Below, one piece after another: positions 36,576-44,781 of a DNA stretch of 64,000 bases. Numbering within the stretch: position 1 is the stretch's first letter; every line of letters starts with the position of its first letter. A program made the position numbers and the translations under genes. Below the pieces are notes generated by a model, which made no database searches, was not told the origin of the DNA, and saw nothing but the letters and a program-made list of their open reading frames with translations. The stretch comes from Rhodospirillaceae bacterium (GTDB taxonomy: Bacteria > Pseudomonadota > Alphaproteobacteria > CACIAM-22H2): NCBI GenBank assembly GCA_022843945.1, contig JALHMR010000010.1:1-64000 (forward strand), given 5' to 3'.

Positions 36576-37835
36576 CTAGGCTTGTCCAGATACAAGCGTC
36601 TTTCCAGGCGGTTCGGGTGATGTCGCGATGCCGAGCCGGGCAAACAAGGCCAGAAGCCGGTCAGTTTGCGCGCCCGAGGTCAGATGCTGCACGTCTGTGG
36701 CGGAGGGAGCGTCCATCGATCCCGACCGGATACGGTCCAGCGCCCGGCCGATGTCGGCGGCCGTGTTGCAGGAGACGAGGACGCCGCCGCAGCTCTTGGC
36801 CAGGTCCACCGACTCGTCGATCTCCGCAGGGATACAGAGGATCGGTCGACGGGCCGCGAGGAGCTCGAGAAGCTTGTGATGAAACATGCCGGGGCCGGCC
36901 CTCACGTACAGGTTGACGTCCGCCGACCGGATCAGGGAGAGGAGCTCATCTGGACCGATGAAGTCCCGCAGGTCGAGTTCCAGGCGGGGCGAGCGGCCGT
37001 GGGCCGCGGCGGCAAGGCGCTTACCCTCGCTGCCGGCGTAGCGCAGGCAAATCCTGGCCTCCGGATGATCGCCGAGCCACTGCTCGAAGCCGGAGATGAT
37101 CTGGCCTATCGCTTCGTCGTGGTAGAGGCCTCCCGTCATGGCGACGGTCAGCCCGTTGGCGAGCCGCGGTGCAGGCGGGGTGAACTCTGCGGCCCAGGCA
37201 TTGGGTATGCCGCTTCGCACGACCTCCGTGGGATGCGTCGCCTCGGTCTCCCAGCCCTCGAGCAGGATCCCGGCCAGCGCCGTCGTCGCGGCCGCGTCAG
37301 CGAAGCGGCGCTTGGTCAAGGCTCGGAAGGGGGCCGGCACGAAGTTGGCCCAGCGATCCTTCACATCCCGCACCCAGGGACATCCCGCGAGCGCCGCCAG
37401 GTCCTGCGCGATCGCCCAGGCCCCGGTATTGCCGAACGTTGCCCAGATCACGTCTGGCTGAAAGCCTTCGGCCAGCGGCTGCAGATAGAGCGTTGCGGCG
37501 CGTCGCCAGTCCTCGAAGACATTGCCGTGCCGCAGATAGTGCCAGGCGATCAGCGGCAGGCGCAGCGCGCGCGGCAAGGCGCCTTCGCGGATGCGTTGAA
37601 GCGTGGTGAGGGGAACAGGGGCACAGGCCAGATTGAACGGCGACCGCCAGTCGTGCTGGGCCAGGAGCGCGCCCAGTCGCGCCGGGTCGGGGCCCTGGTC
37701 GCTGCGCCGGAGCGTTTCGGTCAGGAGCACGACCTGATGGCCCCGCTCGGCGAGGCTGCGGGCGAAGTCGCGCAGGCGGACGGCGCAGACATGCGGCCGT
37801 TCCGGATGGCAGTGGTTGATGAGGACGGCTCGCAT
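36576..37835 (-). CDS. Glycosyltransferase, GT-B-like (family 4-type)
   Basis: A 419-residue protein. AVLINHCHPERPHVCAVRLRDFARSLAERGHQVVLLTE is the donor/acceptor-sensing N-domain, and VIWATFGNTGAWAIAQDLA follows. The C-terminal half has YAGSEGKRLAAAAHG, RDFIGPDELLSLIRSADVNLYV and HHKLLELLAARRPILCIPAE, with the E-x7-E-like region of retaining GT-B enzymes. The start at MRAVLINHC was chosen. The open extension upstream overlaps asnB. It follows the asparagine-synthase gene by 5 bases, which suggests the two modify one repeating unit. Confidence 0.78.
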   Translation of the reverse strand: MRAVLINHCHPERPHVCAVRLRDFARSLAERGHQVVLLTETLRRSDQGPDPARLGALLAQHDWRSPFNLACAPVPLTTLQRIREGALPRALRLPLIAWHYLRHGNVFEDWRRAATLYLQPLAEGFQPDVIWATFGNTGAWAIAQDLAALAGCPWVRDVKDRWANFVPAPFRALTKRRFADAAATTALAGILLEGWETEATHPTEVVRSGIPNAWAAEFTPPAPRLANGLTVAMTGGLYHDEAIGQIISGFEQWLGDHPEARICLRYAGSEGKRLAAAAHGRSPRLELDLRDFIGPDELLSLIRSADVNLYVRAGPGMFHHKLLELLAARRPILCIPAEIDESVDLAKSCGGVLVSCNTAADIGRALDRIRSGSMDAPSATDVQHLTSGAQTDRLLALFARLGIATSPEPPGKTLVSGQA

Positions 37836-37840
37836 GCGCG

Positions 37841-39766
37841 TCACGCCCTGGCTGCGACCGGCGCCGCGGCAAACAGCGAAACCTTTTCCGCCTGCTGCAG
37901 AGGCTGCAGAAAATGGCGGCGCCACATCTCGGCGATGAACGGCTTCCACAAGACGGTGCCGAGTCCGCTGGCGCCGCCCCGCGCGCGTTCGACGACTTGC
38001 CGCCACCAAGCGACATTCCACACCCCCCAGGCGAGGAAATCGCCATCGGCCAGGAGCGCCTCGAACGCATCGAGCAGGGGCCCCCGAAACCAGAGATCAT
38101 GCGGCGGCACGAAGCCATGCTTGTTCCAGCGCCGGCTGACGGTCTCGGGCAGCAGTCCCTGCATGGCGGCGCGCAGGATCCGCTTGGTCTGGATATCGCC
38201 CATCAGGAACTCAGCCGGCAGGCTGAAGACGAATTCTGCCAGCCGGTGGTCGCAGAACGGCAGCCTGACCTCGCGCGAGTGCGCCATGGAGTTCCGGTCG
38301 CCGTAGCGAAGCAAGGTCGGCAGGGTGGTATGAAAGCTCTCCTCGAACAGCTGCGCCTTCAGGCCGGTGAAGGCGCCGGGGCGCGGCGCGGGCATGTCCC
38401 GGCGCAGCAGCGCGGCCGCTTCGGGCTCGAGGCCGAAGGAAAAATCACTGCCGGTCTTCAGCCAGCCGGCCAGCCGCCAGCGCCAGGCGCCCGGCAGGGC
38501 GCGCTTGAACGCCATCGACGGCGTGGGCAGGGCTTTCGGATAGCGCGCGCGAATCCCGGCGCGCTCGCCCCGCGCCTCCGCGGCGCCGGTGCGCTCGCGG
38601 CAATACGCCTCGAAATACTGCTCGTAACCGCCCAGGAGCTCGTCGCCGCCCTGGCCGTCGAGCAGGACGGTCACACCGGCCTCCCGCGCGCTCTTGAAGA
38701 CGGACCACTGGGCGTACTGGCTGCCGCTGCCGACCGGGAGCTCGTTATGCCACATGAACTGAGGCAGATCGGCGAGCAGGCCCTCGGCGGTCGGGAACGC
38801 CAGATGCGGCGTGGCGCCGGCCGCGTGGGTGACGGCGTCGGCGTAGGGCCCTTCGTCGGCCGGCGTGCCCGGAAAGCGACCGGTAAAGACATGGTACGGC
38901 ACCTCGGACCCCACGATCTGGCGCGCGAGCATGACGATCGAGCTGGAATCCAGGCCGCCGGAAAGGCACGACCCGACGGGCACATCGCTGCGCAGCCGCA
39001 GGCGCACCGAGTCCTGCAGGAGCTCCCGGAATTCCCGGGCGGCATCGTTGAAACGCGGCACGGCCGCGGTGGGTTTGGGCTCGAGGGTCCAGTATCGATC
39101 GGTCCGCGCGGTCATCGTGTCGAGGTCGAGCGACAGCATCTCTCCCGGCAGCAGCTGCTGGATTCCCCGAAAGACGGTCTGGGATCGGTCGTCGATCCCC
39201 GCCGACCCGCTGCCCAGGAAACGGAGCACCGCGGCGGTGTCCGGAACGTCGTCGATCTCCTTCAGGGAAAGCAGCGCCTTGTACTCCGAGGCGAAGGCGA
39301 AGTAGTCGCCCGTCAGAGCGAAGAGAAACGGCTTTTCGCCGAAGCGGTCTCGGGCACAGATGAGGCGGCGCCGCTCGCGATCATAGAGGGCGAAGGCAAA
39401 CATGCCGTTGAGCTCACGCAACGCCTCGTCGCCCCACAGGCGGTACGCTTCGAGGATGACTTCGGTGTCGCTCTGGGAGCGAAAGGATGCCCCTTGCGCC
39501 CGCAAGCGGGACGCCAACTCCACGTAGTTGTAGATCTCTCCATTGTAGCAAATGACGAATCGTCCGGAGGCGTCGCTCATCGGCTGAGCGCCCGTGGGCG
39601 AAAGATCGATGATCGATAGGCGCCGATGGCCGAACGCCACGCACCCTGAAGCATCCACCCAGTAGTTCTCGCCGTCCGGACCGCGATGAGCCTGCAGTGC
39701 GGTCATGCGCTGGAGCGCTGCCCGGGCAACGGGGCGGAGGGCAGCTAGGCCGGCTATACCGCACAT
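37841..39766 (-). CDS. Asparagine synthetase (glutamine-hydrolysing) family amidotransferase 1
   Basis: A 641-residue AsnB-like protein. The mature N-terminal nucleophile is C2 of MCGIAG, supported by RRLSIIDLSPTGAQPM and CYNGEIYNYVELA of the Ntn glutaminase. The C-terminal ATP-pyrophosphatase has the PP-loop CLSGGLDSSSIVML. In surface-sugar loci such proteins amidate uronic-acid carboxyls rather than aspartate, and the neighbouring dehydrogenase that makes uronates supports this. The start at MCGIAG is required for the N-terminal cysteine. Any upstream codons extend only into the promoter region. A paralog lies at 54037. Confidence 0.88.
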   Translation of the reverse strand: MCGIAGLAALRPVARAALQRMTALQAHRGPDGENYWVDASGCVAFGHRRLSIIDLSPTGAQPMSDASGRFVICYNGEIYNYVELASRLRAQGASFRSQSDTEVILEAYRLWGDEALRELNGMFAFALYDRERRRLICARDRFGEKPFLFALTGDYFAFASEYKALLSLKEIDDVPDTAAVLRFLGSGSAGIDDRSQTVFRGIQQLLPGEMLSLDLDTMTARTDRYWTLEPKPTAAVPRFNDAAREFRELLQDSVRLRLRSDVPVGSCLSGGLDSSSIVMLARQIVGSEVPYHVFTGRFPGTPADEGPYADAVTHAAGATPHLAFPTAEGLLADLPQFMWHNELPVGSGSQYAQWSVFKSAREAGVTVLLDGQGGDELLGGYEQYFEAYCRERTGAAEARGERAGIRARYPKALPTPSMAFKRALPGAWRWRLAGWLKTGSDFSFGLEPEAAALLRRDMPAPRPGAFTGLKAQLFEESFHTTLPTLLRYGDRNSMAHSREVRLPFCDHRLAEFVFSLPAEFLMGDIQTKRILRAAMQGLLPETVSRRWNKHGFVPPHDLWFRGPLLDAFEALLADGDFLAWGVWNVAWWRQVVERARGGASGLGTVLWKPFIAEMWRRHFLQPLQQAEKVSLFAAAPVAARA

Positions 39767-39801
39767 TGAGGTCTGGGATATTCCGGGCTCTGGTGTGGCG
39801 T

Positions 39802-39841
39802 GCCCCATCGGATTCGCAAGGCCGGGCAGAACCGATGGGGC
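39802..39841 (-). promoter_or_regulatory. Long inverted repeat in the leader of the asnB-like gene
   Basis: Perfect 10-bp arms GCCCCATCGG and CCGATGGGGC flank a 20-base loop. It sits directly downstream of the predicted minus-strand promoter at 39848-39876, so the transcript would begin at about the first arm. It may protect the 5' end or act as a control hairpin. As DNA it could be a protein-binding dyad. Confidence 0.5.
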
Positions 39842-39847
39842 TTGCGC

Positions 39848-39876
39848 ACTATGCGAAGAATTACGGTCAACGACAA
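39848..39876 (-). promoter_or_regulatory. Possible sigma-70 promoter for the asnB-like operon
   Basis: Minus strand: TTGTCG, 17-bp spacer, CATAGT (39848-39853). Each hexamer matches the consensus at four of six positions. Predicted start near 39841 gives a leader of about 75 nt. Confidence 0.4.
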
Positions 39877-39907
39877 GCTCAAGCGCGCCGCGCGGATCTG
39901 CCTCCAA

Positions 39908-39936
39908 TTGACAAACGTCTAGGCGGGGGGTATCGG
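39908..39936 (+). promoter_or_regulatory. Promoter candidate for the UDP-sugar dehydrogenase gene
   Basis: A perfect TTGACA (39908-39913), 17-bp spacer and TATCGG (39931-39936). The start would be near 39943, 20 bases before the start codon. It is divergent from the asnB-like promoter. Confidence 0.5.
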
Positions 39937-39962
39937 GGCGGTCCGCTTCGTCGATTATCCGA

Positions 39963-41243
39963 ATGACCGCCCCTTCACGTCTCTGCATCATCGGCCTTGG
40001 ATATGTGGGTTTGCCGCTGGCTGTGGCGCTTGCCCGGCATTTTCCCGTAATCGGCCTGGATGCCAATCCGAGGCGCGTGGCCGAGCTCCAAAGCGGCGTC
40101 GACCGCAATCTCGAGGTCAAGGCGGAAAGTCTGCGGATCGACACATTGCGGGTGACGGCAGAAGCCGCGCAGGCGGCGGGCTGCGATGTCTACATCATCA
40201 CCGTCCCGACGCCTGTCGATTCCAACAACAAGCCAGACCTGACGGCCGTGCGCGCAGCCTGCGCGACCGTCGGCAGGCTACTCACCTCCGGGGCGATCGT
40301 TGTTCTGGAAAGCACCGTCTATCCCGGCGTTACCGAGGAGGTTTGCGGCCCGGCCCTCGAGGCCGCTTCGGGTCTCGTCTGCGGCAAGGATTTCTTCCTG
40401 GGTTACAGTCCCGAGCGGATCAATCCCGGTGATCGCGAGCACACGGTCGAGCGCATCACCAAGGTGGTCGCGGGTCAGACCCCCGAAGTGGCACAACGCC
40501 TTGCCCACATCTACGGCGCGATAAACGAGGGCAAGGTATTCGTCGCCAGGAGCATCAAGACAGCCGAAGCGGCAAAGGTGATCGAAAACGCGCAGCGCGA
40601 CATCAACATCGCTTTCATCAATGAAGTCACGGTGATCTTCAATAAACTCGGCCTGTCGATTTTTGATGTCCTGGACGCGGCCCGCACCAAGTGGAACTTT
40701 CTGCCGTTCACGCCGGGACTCGTTGGCGGGCACTGTATCGGCGTCGACCCTTACTATCTGGCGGATTGCGCGCATCGGTTGGGTCACAATCCGGCGGTTA
40801 TTCTCGCGGGCCGCCAGATCAACGATGACATGAGCGCCTATCTCGCGCGGGAAATTGCGGGATTGCTGGAGCCCGGCGGGGCGCAGCCAGCCCGGATCCT
40901 GGTGCTGGGATTGACCTTCAAGGAGAACGTGCCCGATCTGCGCAATTCCAAGGTCGCTGACCTATGCCGGACATTGGCGCAAACCGGCGCGCGCATCGAT
41001 ATCCATGATCCGCTCGCCGATGCCGACGATGCCCGGCATGAGTTCGGGCTCGACTTGCTGGGCACTCTCGATGGTGCGGCAGGATACGATTGTGTCGTAG
41101 GAGCGGTCCCGCATCGCGAGTATCTTGCCCTCACGGCTCGCGACTTCGAGCGCCTGCTCAAGCCCGGCGGCATGGTTGCCGACATCAAGGGAATGTGGCG
41201 AAGCCTCGAACTCCCTGCGACACTGCGCCGCTGGCAAGTGTAG
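39963..41243 (+). CDS. UDP-N-acetyl-hexosamine 6-dehydrogenase (TviB/WbpO-type)
   Basis: A 426-residue nucleotide-sugar dehydrogenase. CIIGLGYVGLPLAVALARHF binds NAD. TVPTPVDSNNKPDL is the family's TPV motif. TVYPGVTEEVCGP and GYSPERINPGDREHTV follow. The catalytic cysteine is in VGGHCIGVDPYYL, and LGLTFKENVPDLRNSK is the UDP-binding C-domain. TviB/WbpO oxidise UDP-GlcNAc or UDP-GalNAc to the uronic acids. It therefore supplies a carboxylate substrate that the asparagine-synthase-like enzymes could amidate. It is followed by a 277-bp gap. Confidence 0.92.
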   Translation: MTAPSRLCIIGLGYVGLPLAVALARHFPVIGLDANPRRVAELQSGVDRNLEVKAESLRIDTLRVTAEAAQAAGCDVYIITVPTPVDSNNKPDLTAVRAACATVGRLLTSGAIVVLESTVYPGVTEEVCGPALEAASGLVCGKDFFLGYSPERINPGDREHTVERITKVVAGQTPEVAQRLAHIYGAINEGKVFVARSIKTAEAAKVIENAQRDINIAFINEVTVIFNKLGLSIFDVLDAARTKWNFLPFTPGLVGGHCIGVDPYYLADCAHRLGHNPAVILAGRQINDDMSAYLAREIAGLLEPGGAQPARILVLGLTFKENVPDLRNSKVADLCRTLAQTGARIDIHDPLADADDARHEFGLDLLGTLDGAAGYDCVVGAVPHREYLALTARDFERLLKPGGMVADIKGMWRSLELPATLRRWQV

Positions 41244-41282
41244 CGGGGCGGGGCACGGGACGCAGATACGGGGCGAGCCTGT

Positions 41283-41298
41283 GCATCAGCCCTGATGC
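41283..41298. repeat. Hairpin after the UDP-sugar dehydrogenase gene
   Basis: GCATCAG and CTGATGC pair perfectly around CC, and GATAC/GTATC can extend it on the outside at a distance. There is no T-run, so it is not a clear terminator. The rest of the 277-bp gap before the polymerase-like gene holds nothing I can identify. Confidence 0.4.
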
Positions 41299-41520
41299 GT
41301 ATCTTCGAACGACATCGCAGTTGTCGGCGCTCACCTGCAGAGGGACATGCGCCAGGTCAGCGAACTGGATACGTGGGTACTTGTGCCCAAAATCCGGCCT
41401 TGGGCTCCATCTTAAGAATTACGCTGGACAGCCGGGCGCCGGCATCATCTCCTGTTGTGTAGACTCGGCAGGAACAACGGATGAGCGGTTTTGTGCCGTT
41501 CCCGGTAAAAGGGGGGCAAG

Positions 41521-42990
41521 ATGGCGAGGGCTAGCGTTGGCGCGCCAGTTGGGCTCGCGGGCGCTTCGCTTGTGCTCGCCGCGACGCTTCTCCTTCCCGG
41601 CTTGTGGGACGTGCTCGCGCTTCGGTGGCTCTTCCGTATCGGAACAGCGGTCGCTTTTCTCCTTGCGGGGCGGTTGTTCTGGGCAGGGTCGACCCGCCTC
41701 TCCATTCTGACGCCCGTCTATCTGCTGGGGTTCATCGCGTTCTTCTTCTTCTCATTGATCCCGGCCCTCTACGTCGCGTTTGTCTTCGATCCGTCGCTGT
41801 ACCCGGTCGACCTCATGAGCCGCAGCCACTTCGTGCCGACGCATGAGGGTTTCGTTATTGCTTTCGGCGATGGCCTGACAGTTCCGTTCGTCGGAAGCTC
41901 TGCCGAACGTCTGGTTCTTGTCTTCTCTCTCTTGTGTCTGGCGGCGGCGGTTGTCGTAGCGCTCGCCCATCTAGGCCAGCGGGGCGGACCGATCGAGTGG
42001 CGCGCCTCCAGGAGCCGCCTGGTGATCCTGTGCGGCATCGGGCTGGCGGCGTGCGCCGCTGTCTGGTTCCTCCGCTGGCCCATCGACGCAGCTCGAGCCG
42101 CCGGCTCACCGTCCGGTCTCGCCCACGAGCTGTTCGGCGTTATGCCGGTTATCGTGGCCTTCTGCCTCGCCGGGTTGGCCTTCTCGATCCGCGCCGGCCA
42201 GCGCCTGCCATGGTTTTTGCTGCTGGTCCTCGTCGTCGGGGCTTTGTTCACTGTAGGGCCGCTGATGACCAAGCAGTTCGTGATCATCGTCACGGTCGTC
42301 GGTCTTTTTCTGGGCAGCCGCCGAGATGTGCCGCGCCGGGCCCGGTGGATTCTGGGGGCGGTGATCGTCGTTGTCCCGCTTATCGCGCTGCCCCTGGCGA
42401 TGGTCGCGCGCAGCCACATGGCTGTCACGGTGCAGGCGCTCGGCAATCCCCATGTTCTTATCGGGCAGACGTCGTATTATCTGATCAACAAGCTCGTCTA
42501 TCGCCAGGGGGAGAGCGGCTATTGCCTGAAGAGCGCTTTGGAGCGCCATCTGGATGGCGACCACGGCAACACGCCATTCTATTTCGCCGCCGCCCTTGTG
42601 CCGCGGGCTCTTTGGCCTGCCAAGCCGAGTTTTTCGCGAGGGCACGAATACGCACTCGCGTACTGTGGCTACGAAAGCCTGAATCCTGCCGCCTTGCATT
42701 CCGCGTCGGTAACCCTTCTCGGCGAACCCCTTATTCAGGGCGGTCTCCCCGGCTTGCTTGTCGCCCTCCTGACGATTATCGGCGGTTTATCAATCCTGTC
42801 GGGCCTGCTTATGCGAGGCCCGCTCCCAGCCCGGGTCGCGGTGATGGCGTTGACTCCGTGGTTGATCGATTTCGATCAGGCATTTTCGTTGTATGTGGCG
42901 CTGAATGTGAAGGTGGCCCTCGTCATGGCACCGCTGATCGTATTGGTGGCATGGCCCGACAACAGGGAAACCGCACACCTACCGGTATGA
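41521..42990 (+). CDS. Polytopic membrane protein, Wzy/O-antigen polymerase candidate
   Basis: A 489-residue protein with about eleven hydrophobic helices. A long hydrophilic segment in the second half (QTSYYLINKLVYRQGESGYCLKSALERHLDGDHGNTPFYFAAALVPRALWPAKPSFSRG) separates helices. The large loop plus RxxWPxKP-like motif resembles O-antigen ligase/polymerase proteins, which are poorly conserved in sequence. GGGGGG lies just before the ATG. The neighbours are sugar dehydrogenase and epimerase genes, which supports the assignment, but polymerisation is inferred. Confidence 0.65.
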   Translation: MARASVGAPVGLAGASLVLAATLLLPGLWDVLALRWLFRIGTAVAFLLAGRLFWAGSTRLSILTPVYLLGFIAFFFFSLIPALYVAFVFDPSLYPVDLMSRSHFVPTHEGFVIAFGDGLTVPFVGSSAERLVLVFSLLCLAAAVVVALAHLGQRGGPIEWRASRSRLVILCGIGLAACAAVWFLRWPIDAARAAGSPSGLAHELFGVMPVIVAFCLAGLAFSIRAGQRLPWFLLLVLVVGALFTVGPLMTKQFVIIVTVVGLFLGSRRDVPRRARWILGAVIVVVPLIALPLAMVARSHMAVTVQALGNPHVLIGQTSYYLINKLVYRQGESGYCLKSALERHLDGDHGNTPFYFAAALVPRALWPAKPSFSRGHEYALAYCGYESLNPAALHSASVTLLGEPLIQGGLPGLLVALLTIIGGLSILSGLLMRGPLPARVAVMALTPWLIDFDQAFSLYVALNVKVALVMAPLIVLVAWPDNRETAHLPV

Positions 42991-42993
42991 CCA

Positions 42994-43935
42994 ATGACTA
43001 AGGTCGCGGTCGCGTCCCGTTCCTTTTCCCGTCACCCACAGTTGCGAGCGGAGCTTCTGCAGCGCTATCCCGCGACGTCTTTCAATGATCAGGGCGTGGC
43101 GCTGGCCGGGGAGGCCCTGATCGCCTTTCTCGAAGGGCACGAGAAAGCGATTGTCGCGCTCGAGCGGCTCGATGAGGCGGTCTTGTCGTGCCTGCCCCAA
43201 TTGCGCGTGGTCAGCAAATACGGCGTCGGGCTCGACAAGCTTGATCTGCCGGCGCTGGCGGCGCGCGGGATAAAGCTCGGATGGAAGGGAGGGGTCAATC
43301 GCCGTTCCGTCGCCGAGCTTGTGGTCGGTTTTGCGATCGTTGCCCTGCGCCGTCTTCGCGAGGCGAATAACCTCGTCATGGGAGGCGGGTGGAGCCAGCT
43401 GGCGGGGCGGCAACTCTCGGATTGTACCGTGGGCATCATCGGCTGCGGCCATGTCGGGCAGGATGTCGTCAAACTGCTCGCCGGTTTCGGTTGCCCCGTA
43501 CTGGCTCACGATATCCGTGATTTTCCCGAGTTCTACACCAGGTATAACGTCACCAAGGTAGACCTCGACACCTTGCTGGAGCGTGCCGACGTCGTGACGC
43601 TCCACGTTCCTCTCGATCGCTCCACCGCCAATCTGCTCGCGGGCGAACGCTTGTCGCGGATGAAGAAGGGGGCGATTCTCATCAATACCGCTCGTGGGGG
43701 TATCGTCGACGAGGTGGCTCTCAAGCACATGCTGACGAGCGGTCATTTGTCCGCTGCTGCTTTCGACGTCTTTGCCTCGGAGCCCCCCGATGATCGCGAG
43801 CTTCTGGCCCTGCCAAACCTCTTTGTCACACCGCATATCGGCGGAAGCTCTCAGGAGGCGATTCTGGCAATGGGTCGGGCGGCCATCGAAGGCCTCGACG
43901 AGGCGGGTGACCCGCTGGCCTTTGTCGGCTCGTAG
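42994..43935 (+). CDS. D-isomer-specific 2-hydroxyacid dehydrogenase
   Basis: A 313-residue protein of the D-2-hydroxyacid dehydrogenase family. VSKYGVGLDKLDL and VNRRSVAELVVGF cover the catalytic domain, VGIIGCGHVGQDVVKLL binds NAD, and LINTARGGIVDEVAL with VTPHIGGSS gives the catalytic Arg/Glu/His set. Substrate could be a 2-keto acid or phosphoglycerate-like compound. In sugar loci such enzymes may make glycerate or lactate-type decorations. It begins 3 bases after the polymerase gene. Confidence 0.85.
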   Translation: MTKVAVASRSFSRHPQLRAELLQRYPATSFNDQGVALAGEALIAFLEGHEKAIVALERLDEAVLSCLPQLRVVSKYGVGLDKLDLPALAARGIKLGWKGGVNRRSVAELVVGFAIVALRRLREANNLVMGGGWSQLAGRQLSDCTVGIIGCGHVGQDVVKLLAGFGCPVLAHDIRDFPEFYTRYNVTKVDLDTLLERADVVTLHVPLDRSTANLLAGERLSRMKKGAILINTARGGIVDEVALKHMLTSGHLSAAAFDVFASEPPDDRELLALPNLFVTPHIGGSSQEAILAMGRAAIEGLDEAGDPLAFVGS

Positions 43936-43971
43936 TCCGGAACCCACTCCGTCGTAACCGTGGCAGTTGGT

Positions 43972-44781
43972 ATGAGGATCGCAGTCACTGGCGCCCGAGG
44001 GTTGATCGGACGGCGGCTATTGTCGGCTTTGCAAGGTGCGGGGCTGGATGGCAGAGCGTTGGACGGTGACGTGCGCGTGGCCGATACCTTTGCCGGGTCC
44101 TTCGATGCCTTGCTCCACTTCGGCGGCGCCATGCCGCGCCACTTTGCGGATGACGCGGCGGGCGCGTGGCGGGCGAATGTCGATGGGGCTGCCCTCGCGG
44201 TCGAGGCCTGCCGGCGAAATGGCGCCTACTTGATCTACGCCTCGACCTCGGGCGTTTACGAACGGCGCGGAGCCGGCAGCGTTGCCGAGACCGCACCTCT
44301 CGCTCCTGGCTCGACGTATGCCGAAAGCAAGCGGCTGGCTGAGCAGGCCTGCTTGTCCCTGGGCAAGGGAGTGGCCGTCCTGCGGCTCTTCACCGTTTAT
44401 GGCCCGCAGCAGCGGGACGACATGCTTGTCGGATACCTTGTGGCGCAGGCCAGGGCACGCCGCCCGATCGTCGTGCGCACACCGTCATCAGGGCGCGATT
44501 TCGTTCACGCGGATGATGTGGCCGCCGCCTGCATCGCGGTGCTCCAGCGCCGGCCCTCGACAACGATCCTCAATATCGGCTCGGGCGAGTGTACCGAGGT
44601 GCGAAGCGTCGTCCAGGCGGTGCTGGAGCGTGTGGGTCACGACGTGCCGGTGGAATGGTGCAAGGATACGCCGGGCGACCGTATCTGGGCGGATACGGCT
44701 CTGGCTCGCCGGCTTCTCGGGTGGTCGGCCGCGATCCCGTTAGCTAAAGGTCTCGACAACGTTGTGGCCGAGGCCCGCTAG
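43972..44781 (+). CDS. NAD-dependent epimerase/dehydratase
   Basis: A 269-residue extended SDR, short for the family. RIAVTGARGLIGRRLLSAL binds NAD, ASTSGVYERRGAG has the serine, and STYAESKRLAEQ the tyrosine-lysine pair. TVYGPQQRDDML and FVHADDVAAACIAVL follow. Start at ATG 43972 was chosen, with a GTG four codons upstream as an alternative. The stop overlaps the stop of the convergent epimerase gene by sharing CTAG. The sugar substrate is not deducible. Confidence 0.82.
   Translation: MRIAVTGARGLIGRRLLSALQGAGLDGRALDGDVRVADTFAGSFDALLHFGGAMPRHFADDAAGAWRANVDGAALAVEACRRNGAYLIYASTSGVYERRGAGSVAETAPLAPGSTYAESKRLAEQACLSLGKGVAVLRLFTVYGPQQRDDMLVGYLVAQARARRPIVVRTPSSGRDFVHADDVAAACIAVLQRRPSTTILNIGSGECTEVRSVVQAVLERVGHDVPVEWCKDTPGDRIWADTALARRLLGWSAAIPLAKGLDNVVAEAR

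Noticed and set aside
37836-38021. A 62-residue N-terminal extension of the glycosyltransferase at 36576
   Set aside because: It overlaps the 3' end of the asnB-like gene in another frame and has no family residues.
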